The notes beneath the pieces were generated by a model. That model was not told the DNA's origin. It was given only the letters and a program-made list of their open reading frames with translations, and did not search any database. Shown here one piece after another: positions 1 through 14,600 of a DNA stretch of 64,000 nt; within the stretch, counting starts at the first letter, position 1; each line of letters starts with the position of its first letter. The DNA lies in NCBI RefSeq assembly GCF_018691265.1, contig NW_024881313.1, positions 38,371,518 through 38,435,517 on the forward strand, given 5' to 3'. A program made the translations under genes and the position numbers. The stretch is from Tyto alba (lineage: Eukaryota > Chordata > Aves > Strigiformes > Tytonidae).

Positions 1-2468
1 GATTAGCAATTAGATCAGCTCTCTCCAATTTTGCACTTTGAGAAAGAAAAGAAAATAATATGTTAATTAGCGGGTTCTCTAGTCTCTATTTTATATTCAA
101 GCTTTTAATTCCTTCTTATTTCCTCAACTATCTAGCATGAAAGCATTTAGATAACCTACATGCTCTGCTGAAGAGGTATATTACAGACTTGTAGACTTGT
201 TTCTTGTACAAACTCCAGAGAGTTTGGGCACATCACAAGGGGCCGAGCTCTCTTCAAAGAAGGGTGGTGAAATAGATTGTGACCTACTCATCTTATGGAC
301 TTAGAGAGGATTTCTTCTTCTTAGTCTCACTGCCAATCCTTTTCTACATTTGCTTTTAGTCCTTAAGCAGACAGGACTAATGGACTAAGTATTGAGTAAG
401 AAGGAACCTCTCACACTCCTAAGAAGAACCTGCTTCAGCCAGCTATGAAATGCCGCTCTCCCAGAGGTGAGTTACCAAATCGTTACTACAGCATAACAAC
501 TTGACCAAAATGTCTCAGGACCTGGAGAGTTTATCACTGCATCTCTCTGAGGTTGCAAGGGAAATCTAACTAGAGCACACGTATGATTACAGAACAACAC
601 ATCAACACTTTACGCTACCAGGTTGTATAAAAGTCTGAGCACTCAAAAATTCAGTTAAATTCTCCTCTAGAAGACAGCATCAAAATGCTCCCACACTGAG
701 GCACAGAGTCAGCTGTGTTCCCACAACTCTCACCTGGTGATTATCTGTCCCTACACACACCCTGATTTCTTCCCCTGGGCATCTGCAGAACCATGAGGGC
801 TCCTAAACCCTCTCACCTCCAAACCCTCCTTGGACTCATAAAGGGCATTCATAAAGCACTTCTGTGAGGTCCAGCACTGCTCTCATATCAAGATGAATGC
901 CCTATATCCTAAAGGCCAAAGGCTGCAGCATTTTGTTTCTAAGCTCTAGGTTTCTATTAGGATTTAAGTTTCTCTGCACTATTTTTTCTGCTGTCAGGCT
1001 CTCGGTCAATACAGGTAAGACAGCTCTAAAAATCAATGCTTGCAGAAAAACACAGGAGAATGAGTCAGTGTTGGTTGGAGCCCTTTCTAAGGACCCAACA
1101 GTTCTGCTCTAAGGAACGGATCCATATTTTACAGAGTGGAGTAGGTTTGAAGCAATCATTCAGTCCTCATTCAGGATAAAGGCGTTCTGTTCCCGTATAC
1201 CTAATTCTCTCTGTATGCTGGATGGGTAAATGGCAGTGCTTCCCGTGAGGTCCTGACCACCGTGCAGACGTTACACTGGAGACCCCACCTCTCCTGTACG
1301 AATCGAGATCATAGTGAACCACAACATGTGATTTCTTGCACCACGGTCCTGCTCCAGAGAGAACTTACTGCCAAACACGCACACGACCAAGAGCGCTACG
1401 ATGGGAGATGCAAAGAAATGCAATGCAGTTAGAGCAGCGTTTCTTACCTCAGTCTGACCCATGCCTAAGGAGAAACAAGACACCAGTGCGGGTGGAAAAG
1501 GAGGTGACTGCTTATACAGGTCAGAGGGCTCAGTACAAGTCAGCTCTAAGGTGGTGAGCAGCATTAAGACGCACCGTAGTGCTGACTGGAGTCATGATGG
1601 AAAGCCACGCCACGCGTCTGCTGAGCTGCAGGGCAGTCCCCCTGCAGCCCAAGATCATGCGTTTCAGCGTGGGGCAAGCCAAGAGCTTGTACAAGGTCTG
1701 TGATGAGGCTTGTCACCTCTCGAACCACCGTGACTCAGCCTGATGTTTGCCAAACTGAAACTCCCGTTCCTACTGTTCATATCCTGGCATTTAAAATTGT
1801 TTTACTTTATGAAAATACATATAAAAAGGGAAACCACTGGAAAAGTTTCCTTAAGAATATGTGCCATTTTATTGGTTTAGACACTTTACAGGATCGGAGT
1901 CCTTAAGCCATAAAAGGATCTGATCAGGGAAATAAAATTTTAACATCCACCATGAATTCTTCTCCTTTAACTATGCTAGTGAGGCTTTCATATTTATAGC
2001 AGGAGATTATCATGTTCATGGGATAATAAATTACACTAGATCTAATTACTTCATCACCAGCAATAGTTTTTCATAGGCACTGACAGGCCTTAAATTGGGA
2101 TGCGTCCTTTAATTCTGTTCTTAACCTTCAGATGAATCTCTCAGGCAGAAGTGCAAAGGGGACACAGCAGTGGCCATGGTGGCAACATAGAGCAGTGTCA
2201 AGTTTTTTCTGTGGACTGTCATCCTATGAAAATAACACACTGCAAAAGTCTTGGTCCCACTTCAAACCTGTGGCAAAATCCTCTTGAATTAAGCGCGGCC
2301 AGGATTTCACCTTCTGTACTGGTCCACTGGTCTGAGTAGGTCCAAATAATCGCGCGTAAGGTCAAGCACTCGTGCAGGTTTGATAGATAAGAGTTCAAAT
2401 GTTGTTGCTGTCAATTAACCACAGAGGTGGGACGGGGGACACAGCTGTAAATAAGTGCTCGACCTCAC
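1..2468. other. CCDC13 3'-side intron, no exon recognised
   Basis: This stretch should be intron between the 13th coding exon and the missing C-terminal exon(s). I looked on the minus strand for the conserved end of the protein (human MEELTTRLAIQVEENEMLK) and did not find it. No repeat or RNA gene was recognised. Short open frames here show no family resemblance. Confidence 0.5.
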
Positions 2469-2623
2469 CTGTTTTGCTCCTCAGGGGAAGTTTCTGTGCG
2501 CCTGTGTTCCTCCCTGGATCCATTTGCAGTTTTTCAAGCTGCTGTTCCACAATGACACATCGCCGCCGCTCTTCCTGAAGCCTCTTCTCAGCTTCTAAGA
2601 CTTTATTGCCACCTTCCTCCACT
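2469..2623 (-). CDS. CCDC13: CCDC13 coding exon 13 (last one in window)
   Basis: 155 nt. [20 protein letters not shown], then [16 protein letters not shown] and RSKTG, aligning with human ESERKLQEERHRTVVLEQHLEK and RTKTG. It ends in phase 1 at ACAG|GTGAGG, so at least one more exon follows at lower coordinates. Its polypyrimidine tract is an unbroken T run of about 18 (minus strand). Confidence 0.92.
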
Positions 2624-5600
2624 CTGGTAGGCAAAAAAAAAAAAAAAAAAGGCAGTTCAGCTTGTTTATGTCATGACTATCAAGGATCAGTCAGCCTTGA
2701 TGCTGAATCCTGCTTTATGCTGTATAGGTCCCAACAGAGGGAAAAGGAGAATTTTCCACGCATCCAAAGGCAGAAATTCCAGTGCAATTGTTCCAGATGA
2801 CATCCTCCAAATTTGCAAAACAGAATTAACTAATGAGTACAGTTGGAAATAACGGGTTCATTAATGGAGGTTGCCTAGATCCCTTAACACTGGCTACTTG
2901 TGTGAATTTAGCACTCAGATGGACAGGCAAGCTGCAGATTGCTGAGGAGAGGTCTTTTATTTCAAGAATAAAAGAAGAATTTTTTAAATGCACTGGGAAA
3001 ATTTGGAAGGAAAATAGTTTATAAAAACACTGTCTAGCATTTAGCTGTCTTGTGTCAGTTATCTGCAAGAAAGAAAAGAAACTTGATGTTGCTTTTAATA
3101 AACTTGGCCATTAGAGAGTGAATAGAAAGTGATAGTTCGCTCCGTGGTACAGAACAGAAGAGCAAAGTGCCTCTCTATTCACCCTGCACAACATCTTAGA
3201 AAATTAGCTACAAAATATGACGTGCACCCACAGATGCAGTCAGTGGTGCATCTCAGGTGGGGCAGCGCCTGAGACCAAATGATTTAAAGGAGCTTAAAGC
3301 TAGAGAGAAACCTGAATTGAATCAATGTATTGTATAGTGTAGGATAAAAGAATTTCCTTCTTGACCCCACAGGTGATAACTGATTATTCCCTGAACCAAG
3401 AGACTTGATTAGTCTTACTTCCCTTCTAGCTGGCATAACTAAAAAAATATTACAACTACAATAAAATTATATCACTGTCTTAAAAATCTAGCTTACAGGC
3501 AAGACTCTGACCTCCTGTGGCAGTGAATTACCAGGTTGGCGACATGCTATGAGAAATTATATTTCTCTCAGTGGTTCTGAATTCACTAATCTTTCATTTG
3601 ACCAGGTGTTCCCCTAACATCCATGTTAGACAAACAGTGAAGGAAAACCGACAAGACTGGATGGTTTTTATTAAATCTTCTGCCAATATGAATAACTTAA
3701 ACTGAAACGTTTCTCTAGCTCTTCCCCTTCTGCCAGCAGGGCCCAAATCTATAAACTGTTTACGACAGAGCGTCTTCTGCTCCTCAGTAAGTGATTGTGA
3801 AACACAGTCCTAAATTCTGGCAGAATTCTGCTGTAGAAAAATCCCACTCGTAACCATTCCCAGTGCTCTTCTCTTGACTTAAGCATTATAGGTATTACTT
3901 GAGCTTTGCTGACCCACACTCCAACAGGGGAAGGCAAGGGGAAGAATGCCTGATTTTTTTACATATATTTATGTTGAAATATGACTGGATGTTGTATTAT
4001 CCCAAGGTCTTCCAAGAGTTATTGCACACAATCTCGCAAAAATTAGTTTACCTGCAGGAGCTCTTGATAACTGTGTGATAAGTGTGGAGCTGCTGAATCA
4101 TCAGTCTATGGTACATTTTACAAGCAACTGCATTTCATTGACTCCATGCTCTTCATTATCCCATATTTGTGATGGCCCCATTTCAGCTATCACTCACACC
4201 TCCATCCTTATCTAATTGCACAGCTCTATTAAAGTCACTGGGCTTACAAACATGAATAAAATTTCTCCAGTGTGTATTTGCAGGATTTAGCCCTTAAGAG
4301 GACAAGGGATGACACCTTTACCACATTACAAAAAAATGTATTTTTCTAACCGAGATTAATTGTACGGGACAGAAGTTAAACAAGTGAGAAATGACAACTA
4401 GTGTAAAATAAAGCAAGCAAGCAAATAGTGTCTACTGTATTCAAAAGCATACGGAAAAAAATATATCTTCCCACAAGATGGAATACAGATTTGGGAATCG
4501 AATCATCACAGAATCCTAGAATGGTTTGGACTGGAAGGGACCTTATAGATCACCCAGCTCCAACCCCTTCACCACGGGCAGGGCCCCCTTCCCCCAGCCC
4601 AGGGGGCTCCCAGCCCCGTCCAACCTGGCCTTGAACCCTTCCAGGGAGGGGGCAGCCACAGCTGCTCTGGGCACCCTGGGCCAGCGCCTCACCCCCCGCA
4701 CAGGGAAGAATTTCTGCCTTGCATCTCATCTAAATCTGCCCTCTGTCAGTTTAAACCTGTCACCCCTCGTCCTACCCCCACCCCCTGACCCAGAGTCCCT
4801 CCCCACCTTTCCTGTCCCCCCTTTAAGCCCTGGGAGGCCGCTCGAAGGGCTCCCCGGAGCCTTCTCTTCTCCAGGCTGAACCCCCCCAACTCTCTCAGCC
4901 TGACCGCACAGGGGAGGTGCTCCATATATGTTCTCTAAGTGGGGAAAAAAAAGCAGTAGCTAAAAGGTATCTAAAGAGGAAAGACTTTGCTTCTCCTGCC
5001 TTCTTAAAACATAGCTAGCTTTTTACATCATCTTAAGTTGAACTGAATAATAGAAAAAAGAAAAAATCACTGCTATGCATCAGTTAAACCAGAAGAAATT
5101 AATTTAAAAGAGGCTACCGTGAAACTTAAAAGAATGTGAAAAGCTTCTGAAACAGAAGTCAGATTATAACAGTAATTACAGTATTTTTTACTGATGAATA
5201 ATATTGCTGCCTAAATAACACCACACATATAAATACACGAATTCTAGTTTTATCTAGGTGCAGCAAGCTTTAAGATGATTCCATTTTTCCTATCCTTTGT
5301 TCTAAAAGAATAATAATAAAAAAAAAAAAAATGAATCATCAACCAGGCAGGGAAATTGAGCAGAAAAAATTTAAAAGCCCCTATTTAAGGAAAGGAGCAC
5401 GCTGGCAGCGTATGGCGTACTGTACTGCATGCTACAGACTCTCACACGTCTCAAGCGCTCCTTAATCGCAGCAGCCCACAAAGGATACTGGCAGAATCAG
5501 CCGCTACCTTTTCTGCAGCACAGTGACCAGTTCCAGGAGCCTGTCTCTCTCCACTTCAGCAGCCTGGCAGAGTGCCCTGTGCTCTGTGATCTGTGTCTGC

Positions 5601-8600
5601 AGCACTTTCAAATCCGGGCTGTCAGTGCCAGCAAACCTAAAAGCAGCAGAAGCGTAGAGAGTCTGTTTCCCGTTTCACAAATGAAAGAAATGAAACAAAG
5701 ACAGGATTTGAAAAACATATCAAAATACACTTGTCTGAAGACTAAGCCAGAACGCAGAGCCAGGCTCACTGCCTCCCCCCAGCATCAGTCTCTATTCTGC
5801 AATAAATGGAATGGAAATATTTGGAAATAAAGCCACCATGAGTTTCATTATAAAGGTCTTTTCCTTCGCAAGGATGTTTTCCCTTCCCACCACTCCTGAA
5901 AACAAACTTCCACCTCTGATCAATTCACTATCACTGACTCTCCTGCCATTGCTGCTGCCAAAGTAAAAGAAGCCTATGTGTGGATTCTCCAAAGTGCTAC
6001 GCTAAGCTATTAAACGGCATGCTATTGATTTTCTCCTACTGAAAGGCTTCAGGCAGCATTAGTACAATGGCTGTTCTTGTGCCTAATATGTGATGAAAGG
6101 AAGGGGCTGTTTTCCCATGTAACCCATTATTATGTACTTCATTACTTCTCTGACCTCTCCGCAGAGTATTTACGAAGATCTCCTTTAGAGCGAAAAGCAA
6201 GCGAAATCTTGGTGGTTGGGAGTGAAAAGGGAAAAACGGGATTTATGGGGTGTAAAACTAGTTGTCAGTTAAACAATTAAGATAGCAAGAAGATGCTAGA
6301 GCCTGTGTCAGAGCTCTGGGGCAGGATCAGGTAGAAAGGATGGCGAAAGAAGCTCTTTGTTACAGAAACAAGGCAGACAAGGATAAGGCTTGCCAGCAGC
6401 TTGTGGAGCGTGGCAGGAAACCTCCCTTTTTTATGGTAAGGTTTATATACATACCTTCCAGGTGTGATGTTATTACTGAGAAGAGAAGGCTCAGTAGCTG
6501 CTGACTCTACAAGAGTATGGCCCATCTTGGACACTGTGCTGAGAGGAAGAAAGCTTTGTTAAGCACCGAGAGCTACAGAGGGCAGTCCTCCAAGAACTCC
6601 CATAATTTTCCAACGTCTTTGTTTATTGCTGCCTTGTAGGGTAAAGGCTCCCAGAGCCTCCTACGAGGGTATCACACAGGCCCTGCATGCACAATAGCTC
6701 AGCTTGCTCCCCGACTCCAAAACACGTTGCAAAAACACCTTGTGTCTCCAGTGTGCAAAAACTATAGCTCGGTGTTTGATCTCTGTGCTTCTGGGGGATA
6801 TTTTGGTGGCGCTTTAGACCAGCGCTGCAGAGCTCCACGTCACAGAGCAGCCACACAGCACCTCGAGAGTGGGAATAGCTCTCGACCCTGCTTGGCTCAA
6901 GCTGAGCACGCAGCCACACAAGCAGCCACTGCTGCTCTGTCTCCTCGCAGGCACTGCCTTGCACCCGAGCACTCTCATCTTACACCTTCACCCCCTCGGG
7001 TGAGAGACAAGCACGGGTTACTCTGCCTGTTGGATGGTGTTTGCACGTTGCATGCTTTCACAACCAACAGAACCCCTGTTCTGCAACCGGGCATGTAACT
7101 TTTATTTCCAAATGCCCTTCAAAAATATACTTCGTACAGTTTTCTGAACCCTTTTACTTTGTGGGGACCCTCAGGAAGATCTGTCAGGCTTACTGTTGTA
7201 AGAGGAGGAGCCACTGATGACACTAGAGTATCACTCCCAGTCTGGATGAGTTTTATCCATAGTGATACGTGTGCCTGGGACATGAAATTCTAGTGTGTGT
7301 TTGTTTTCTGAATTTGAGCTCCGCTGCCTAGAGGAAAGTCCCTATAGATTTAGCCCATGTTTCCTTGTCTTTAGGCTGCAGCTAACAGAGGATAAAGCCT
7401 TAATATTGTGGAACAAGCAGAGCTGCCTTCTAGGATAGGAGTGGTTAATCCTAAAATCAAGATAAGTTTGATAATGACAGAAGTGGCCCAGTCTAACAAT
7501 GCAGATTTTTACTTCAACATCTCCAAGGGGCTTTAGTTCCTATATATAGCATTTTTCATTTCATCTTTCCTGATAGGAAAAGATGATTCACTAAAGTAAA
7601 ATGGAATAGAGAGTTCATCAGCATATTAAAGTTAATGGAATGAGTGAGCCCTGCTGACCAAGTTATTAACGGCTCTTGCAGTTCTTAGAGTCGTTCACTG
7701 CCCACCTGACATGTCAGCTATTTTCATGACAGAGCTATGGTATACAAGCAATAATTTATGCATTGCACTTAGTGGCTTCTACAAAGCCATTACCCAACCT
7801 CATTTTCCTGCTTGCCTTCCTGCCTACCATCAGTGGACATATGAAGTAAAAAAAGTGGATAAAATATAGATTTGCTCCGTGAGAACACAACTTCTGCAGA
7901 GTTAGGAGTGAGAGAATAAAGTCAGTGAGAAGGGCATAACAGTGGAGATGTGGAAACTTCCAAATTAAGGACATTTTAACCCTAACATGAAAACACTGAG
8001 AAGAACTTTTCTTAGATTTTGTAGATTTCTTAGATGTAGGCTAAGAAAATACCTAGACTCAGGGATGCATCTGATGATTTTGAAGCCAAATTCAGTGTCT
8101 AAAGTAACGTGGTAGGCAAGTTAAAACTACATAGAAGAAATCAGTTGCAACTTTAACTTGATGAAAAATTTCCTCCTTCCTCAGACGACCAGTTCCAAAT
8201 CCTCACTGTCAATTAGACCACGAGCTCTTTAGCAACAAAACCAGTGTTTTAACAGGAAAGGATATAACTTGATCTTGTATTAAGGCCCCTTTACACAGCC
8301 AGAGTGACCCAGAGTTACATCAGTGTAAACAAGAATCGGATTTACTGCTGTACTAAGATTAGTGTAATTTACATGGTCCTCAGTGAGACTTTAAAAAGGG
8401 TGTTTGTTAAGAACAAATGATGTGGTGGGTTTTCAACGTTTCTGCAAGGAAATCCTACTCAAAGCATATTTATTGATTTAAATAATGCACAAGTGAATTA
8501 GTGCTTGCCTAAAATGGCATTTTGTATTAATTCGCCACCCTGCTCTCAGAAGTCTGCTCATTAGAAGCCCCATTTCTCATAAGAGAGAAGAATCACAGGC

Positions 8601-11600
8601 ACTTAAGCTAACCACATAAACATTATCTGAGCTGGAGAAAGAGAATTAGCTGCACTACCATCATGCCAAATGTAGTAATGTCTGCAAGTCTGTATATCTT
8701 TCTCTGTTCCAGGACAAAAGTCCAAGAGATAATGTGATTAGAGATTCCCATATACTGTAAGCAGGCTTCCACAGCTGTTGGCGCATAGCACTTGTGGTTT
8801 GATACAATTGTCTGGGAAAACCATGCTTCTGAATAACTCACAAGAATTTTAAACATTGATGTTAGGGTCTTCTTACCGAGCAGATCCAACCCTTCCAACC
8901 TGATTGCTGCCTGATGCCAGAGGCTTATGCAGAGTAAAACCTGGATCTTCTGAGTGCTCAGAGGGTGGTGGATCAGCAGCTCCTGAACCGTCCCCTTGAT
9001 GGGCAGATTTCTTCTGTTAATGTTAGAGCAGGTTATAAAACCAATTACACAGTTCAAAGGAAAATAGCTGCATCGATGCCTAATCAGCAGCTTATGATTA
9101 TTGCTATAAGCATGCCAGAACTACTTTTGATTTAGAGGACCTCCTCAGAAACTTTTCTTCAGTTTATATCCATTGCAGGATGGAAAAAGAGCAAAAGTCA
9201 GTAAAAAGTGCAGTTTAATATGAAATCATAAGGGTGCACACAGTGTTGCTAGAGAACCCACAGCGCAGCAGCACCACTACCGCCAGGGCCAGCACAGTTG
9301 GTTTGTGTCTCTAACCCAAGTTTTATCTTGGGTTCAGTGCTCTAGCCCCTATTACTGAGGGATCTGACAGATTCACAGTCTCACCATAACCCTATGAGGG
9401 TTTTATATCAAAGGGAACTGGATGTCTAAATACTCTAAGAAAATCTGACTGTAAGACACCAAACCCCATGAGAAGCCTTTGGCAGGTTAGCACACGGCCT
9501 GTCAACTCCTGCGCCTGTGCTCTGGCTACAGTACCACCCTGTCTCTGTCAGTTTGCAACACTAAACCATCAAAGTTGAAAACATTTTTAACATATTAGTC
9601 CGCAAGGGGCCAACCTTCCCAATTCTTTCATCTGTACAATGAAATTTCCATATGCCTGAGACCCATCAGACTCCTATCAATAGGTTGGAGGTCTGAGGAA
9701 GTTTTTGAAGTAGTTTACAGTGAGAGATGAGAATAACTTACTAGGGGTCCCATCACTCCATGAGGAGATGTAGCTGGGTACCATGGCAGCCTGCTGATAT
9801 TGGCCTCACCTATGTTTGTTTGCTTGCTTCCTTCAGCAGCCAAGGATGCTGAATACTGACAAGTCCCTTTTGCAGCCCAACCCTTGCTGTCAGCTGTGTG
9901 GCACAGTCTTGGCACGAAGCCACATGTGATTGGTGTTTCTATTTTTTCAGTTGCTTAAATCTCTTGAAGAAAAGTTACATACAAACAGGAAAGAAACTTA
10001 AGAGTTATAAGAGAGAATTCCTGCTTTGTCATTCTACCAGGAGAGACCGTCAGTAGGGCAGGCACTGGTGTCTCAAGCTAGCAACCATCTCAGACAATAA
10101 GAGAGAAGGAAGTGGAAGAGCAGATCTAAAATGATTACAAAGTGTGCTCCTCTAGCTAATTTCTTCTGTCTACCTGAAGTGTGAGTTGCCCAACCTCCTC
10201 TTCCAGATCTTCAAGCTTTGCTTCTCGTTCAGCCACCATCTGTCTGATCTGCTCTATAAGGCAGTTTTGTTTCTGAACCTCACTGTCCAAGTGCTGCCCC
10301 AACATCTTCTGGGACTCCTTGTTCTTCTTATCCTGCTGGCTCAGGTGCTTTAAGATCTCCTGCATTTGTTTCTGTTGGCTCTGAGAAAATAGAAACGAGT
10401 GAGATCTTCACTTTTGTACACAACAATTATTAAGACTCCCTGAGTGTCTTACACCCTCCAAAACAAATACCCACTTAGGCACGCTAGGACAAGCCACTGC
10501 CCTGCCAAACCCACTCCTTGGTGTAAGCACACTGATGTCACTAGTGCTACTCCAGGGATTTGATCCATTATGTTTTAAGAGTGAGATCACCTTGTCTCGT
10601 TCTCAGCATTTATCCAGTGAAAGAACTGCATAGCACATCTGTTTGCAATGCCCAGACACACGCTGCTGGGTATGGACAGCCTGTCCCCACTGGTCCCTGT
10701 GCGTCGTCTCAAGACTTTAGTGACTGGATGGTGCAAGTAGAAAAGACCTGGGCAACTGAGAGATTCAGTTTGCTGGCAGATTTGTTCCTGAGTGTAGCAG
10801 AAAAGAAGGCAAAAAAAAGTCTGGCCTTTGACAAAGAAGGTGACTTTCTCATAAATTGCATAAAAGTAAAGATTTCAATTTGCTTTTGTGTGCAATTAGA
10901 ACATGATTAGATCATGTGATACTGACACTAGAAGATGAGGGTTGTATGAGACAAAAGCTATGAGGCTAGGCTGTTTTACCAGTGCGTCTTGGAGTTTTGT
11001 TCACATTGACAAATCTAATATTTGTTGGACAGTTTGTTCTGTCGAGCCAACAAGCTGCAAGCAAGGTGTTTCTTTGATGGAAGGGATAAAACCAGTTAAC
11101 CACTCCTTCCCAAGTAGACGCACATCTTTCTGTAAGAGTTTTAGTGAGAATGCTCAGACTTAGCAAAGTGACAACTGTTATTTAGCTCCTTTCTGATCTA
11201 CTTAATCTGCTGGTCAGTACTCATACTCCCCACGGCTGCCTGGTGTGCAGAAAGGTGAATGCCAGCTTAGTCATAAGCATGTCTTAGCTAAAACCTACGT
11301 AATGTAAGTGATTTGAAACTTGTGAGGAGCTGGATCAGGAAACACAGAACTAACCCTACTAAGAAGTGGCATATCTTCTAATTTTTTTTTTTTTTTTCCA
11401 TTATGTAATTGGGGAAGGCTATTTAGAACCATGGCAGGACAAAAGGATCCTGCAAGACCATGACAGCAGCCATTTATTTCAGCATAACTGCATCTCGAGT
11501 CTCTGCTAATGCTCTTGAAGTGGCCAAACCCTCTCAGTTCCAGCAACTTCAAGTGAATGTGCACATGGTTTAGTACTCACAGTCCAGCTTGTGTGTTTTG

Positions 11601-14600
11601 GACTGTGTAACACAACAAATCAAAGTGCAAGATTGCAGGCATTCTAAGGAAAAAAAATCTACCAATGGAGCTGAAAGCAGAACACAGTCCAGCCTTGTGG
11701 GGCAGGAATGAAGACCTTCCTCTACCTACCAGGCGATCCTATTTCAATCCTGCAAAACGTTTCTTCCAGTATTTGCAGCTTAGAGCCACTTGACTGCAAC
11801 TGTGTCACGGCTGGTGCTGTCTCGCAGCCTTTACATGATCTGATCCAAAACGAACGGATTTAGCTGACTAGGAAACCTCTGGCTGTCACAGTTTGATTCA
11901 TCAGGCCCGTGTATACCCTAAGGTTGTCTGTGTCATCGTCTAATTAAATGACATCATGTTTCATCACTTATAGAAAGAGGGCTGATCTGCAGGAGCTCGG
12001 ACCAACAGTCAGACTGTACCAGTAAGGCGTCTATGAGCTCATCGTCGTGTTTTCCTTTCTCCAGCAAGGTTATGATCTGTTCCTTCAGGGTTTTCACTTC
12101 GCTGCACAATATTTTGTTCCTGGATTTTGATGCATCAAGTTTTTTTTTCACTTCCTCGTGACTTTTTTGGAGAGCGTTATATTCCCCAGTGAGTTTCTGC
12201 AGTGAGGCAAACACATCATAGGAAATGACAGTTACAGCCTATCACCAAGCCCCGGGTGCTTTGGTAAACTAAAGAAATCACGCATTGTCTGGTAGAATCT
12301 AAAAAATGGAACTTGCGTACTACATCATCCCTAAATAACTAGAAATTATAAATGCTACCACTCAATGCCTGCTTGCCAGCATCAAAAAAAGGTCTGCCTG
12401 CTGAGGAATACACATGGACTAGGTTGATTCAGTAAATGCCAGGAGGCAAATGATAATTTTGTGTTAAAACCTATTTCTCTATGCTCCTGCTTTTTCATTT
12501 ACCTCACCATTCTCCACGGGGAAACTCTCCTCCTTCCAGATACAGGGTGGTGATGCTACACGCTTTGCTAGAAGCTATCCTTGGCATACGCTGCCCCTTG
12601 AGCCATGCCCTCACCTAGATGAAACTGGCCTGGGAGCATGCAGGCAGTTAAGCAGTAATGGACAAGTACAGGGGAAATTATTGTGAAAGGAGCCTGAAAC
12701 ACGAAGGCAGAAGTGGAACCATGCAGATTACAGTTATTGAGGAAAGCTCTCCCTGTGCTGCGTGCCCGTAGCTAGAAATTTTCCCTTTCATTCTCATGGC
12801 CAAGAGTGAAAGGTATCACCCCATTGCTCAGTCTGTTGCACGATTAAATTGTGGTGAGAAAAACAGCAGCTAATCAAGCTCTGGGATGGTGCCAGGTGGC
12901 CTCTACAGAAGGAAATACAGGGAAGGAGCACAGGGAGAAGTGCTTTGCTGACCTGAATATGTGTAGCTGATCCTCACTGCTCATGTTGCTCACAGACACG
13001 GGCCTACGTATCCTTTCCACCTTGGGGTTTACTACATGTGCCAGTAGCTCTAGCCTCTCTCAACCCCTAAACACTGGATCCCTGTTTATTTTTGTAGCAA
13101 CCACATGTGATAGACAGATGGATAGATGGAGGGTAAGACCCATTTTCAGAATGCCTCTTAAGAGGGTGTCTGATGTCATTCTCAGCTTTATTCTGTTCAA
13201 ATGTAGAAGCCCATAGCCATACAGATATACGAGGTGTGAAGGGGATGCTTATATTTAACACTGCATGAAGAATGCAGAGGATGCAGCTGTAGCAGGGCTT
13301 CTTTCTGCATGTGCCTTCAGTACGAAGCTAGTACCAGCTGCATGGTAAGCCAGGGCCCCCCTCCCTCTTTCTAACATCACACAGTTGTCAAGTGGCCACA
13401 TTTCAGGTCAAGTGGGTGCATCCGACACATGAATCATGCAGCAGAGGAGAAGACCAAATCTTGTACTGCAGAAGTATGTGTGGCCATGCAAGAGTGCAAT
13501 ACACACAACAAGTGGGGAAGCCTTTTGCTCCGTCTGTGAAGTGTGGCAGAACTTCCTCCAGCAGTTCAGGTGGGTTTCTGATACACACTGAAGGTAAGGC
13601 AAGTTTTTACACACTGTATACCCAAAGAGTGCTCTGCCAGCTCACAGATTTTTACCTCCAAGGTTTCCTTCTTTTCTTTTTCCAAGCTGCGAATCTTCAA
13701 CACGTTCTTCTCTTGGGCTGACAACTTCCTTGGATCACTAAGTGCCAGCAGTTCCTCATCAATCTCACTCAGTGATGTTCTGGTCTTGTTTTGGCTCAAT
13801 TGATTCTCCAGCTCTCGAACCTAGGGGACAATAGTGACAACTCATCCAGAGCCTTTACCAGGAGTGCAGTGGTCCAGCATCAAAGGGCACATAACCAAAG
13901 GGAGCTCAGAGTGCAGCATCATATTACCTCTTGACATCATTGTGGCTAACTAACAGAGCAGTGTCTGTTCTTTCAAATTTAAATTTGTTAGCTGCTAACA
14001 AACATGATATCTAGGGCATCTGTGCAGGGAGGAGATATGATACCAGACCTACAGGAGCCTCAGGACACATGGGAGATGTGTGCTTTACTGAAGTCACATG
14101 TGGAGGCCAGGCAGACACTCCAAAGCATCTTGAATGCCACTAGACACACTTGTGGGCAACAGAATAATACGTTAGGTCTCCTCTGAAAGTGCAGACACCC
14201 ACTCACCCGTATACATTTATGTATCTCAGTCTTTAGCAGAATCATCATCTAGGATGTCCACAATCAAAGGCAGCCTGAACGTAGGTACCCAGCACTGTTT
14301 TAGATGCCCTGGGATACTGGGGACACATATGACACAGGATCTACAAGACATCCCTACTCCTCTGGAGAGCTGACCAGAGGTCAGAGGGACACCCTACGGC
14401 ATCTCAGCTGGCACCGATGTGTCATCCAGTGAACTCAGCCCTTGCATCTCAGCTATTCACTAGACTTCTCTCATAGTCAGCAGAAGGAAATAGGCACTGC
14501 TACAGCACAGTTCCTCTGCCCTGTTCTGGAGGTGTCTTCTAAGATGCATCTGCTTTGCTTTTGATCCATTTACAAGATCCTCACTGACTACAGAAGGGGC

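Noticed and set aside
4428..4879. 68- and 117-residue plus-strand proline-rich open frames
   Set aside because: These are translations of an inverted CR1 element.
8623..9057. 144-residue minus-strand open frame
   Set aside because: It overlaps the real CCDC13 exon at 9013-8877 but in a different frame. The frame continuing from exon 9 gives the human-like SEDPGF...GRVGSAR segment.
9742..9868. possible extra CCDC13 exon with a good donor (CTA|GTAAGT)
   Set aside because: It ends in phase 0 and would be followed by an exon that also takes phase 0. But exon 9 already joins 9013-8877 directly in phase 0, its acceptor is weak, and the peptide has no likeness to CCDC13.
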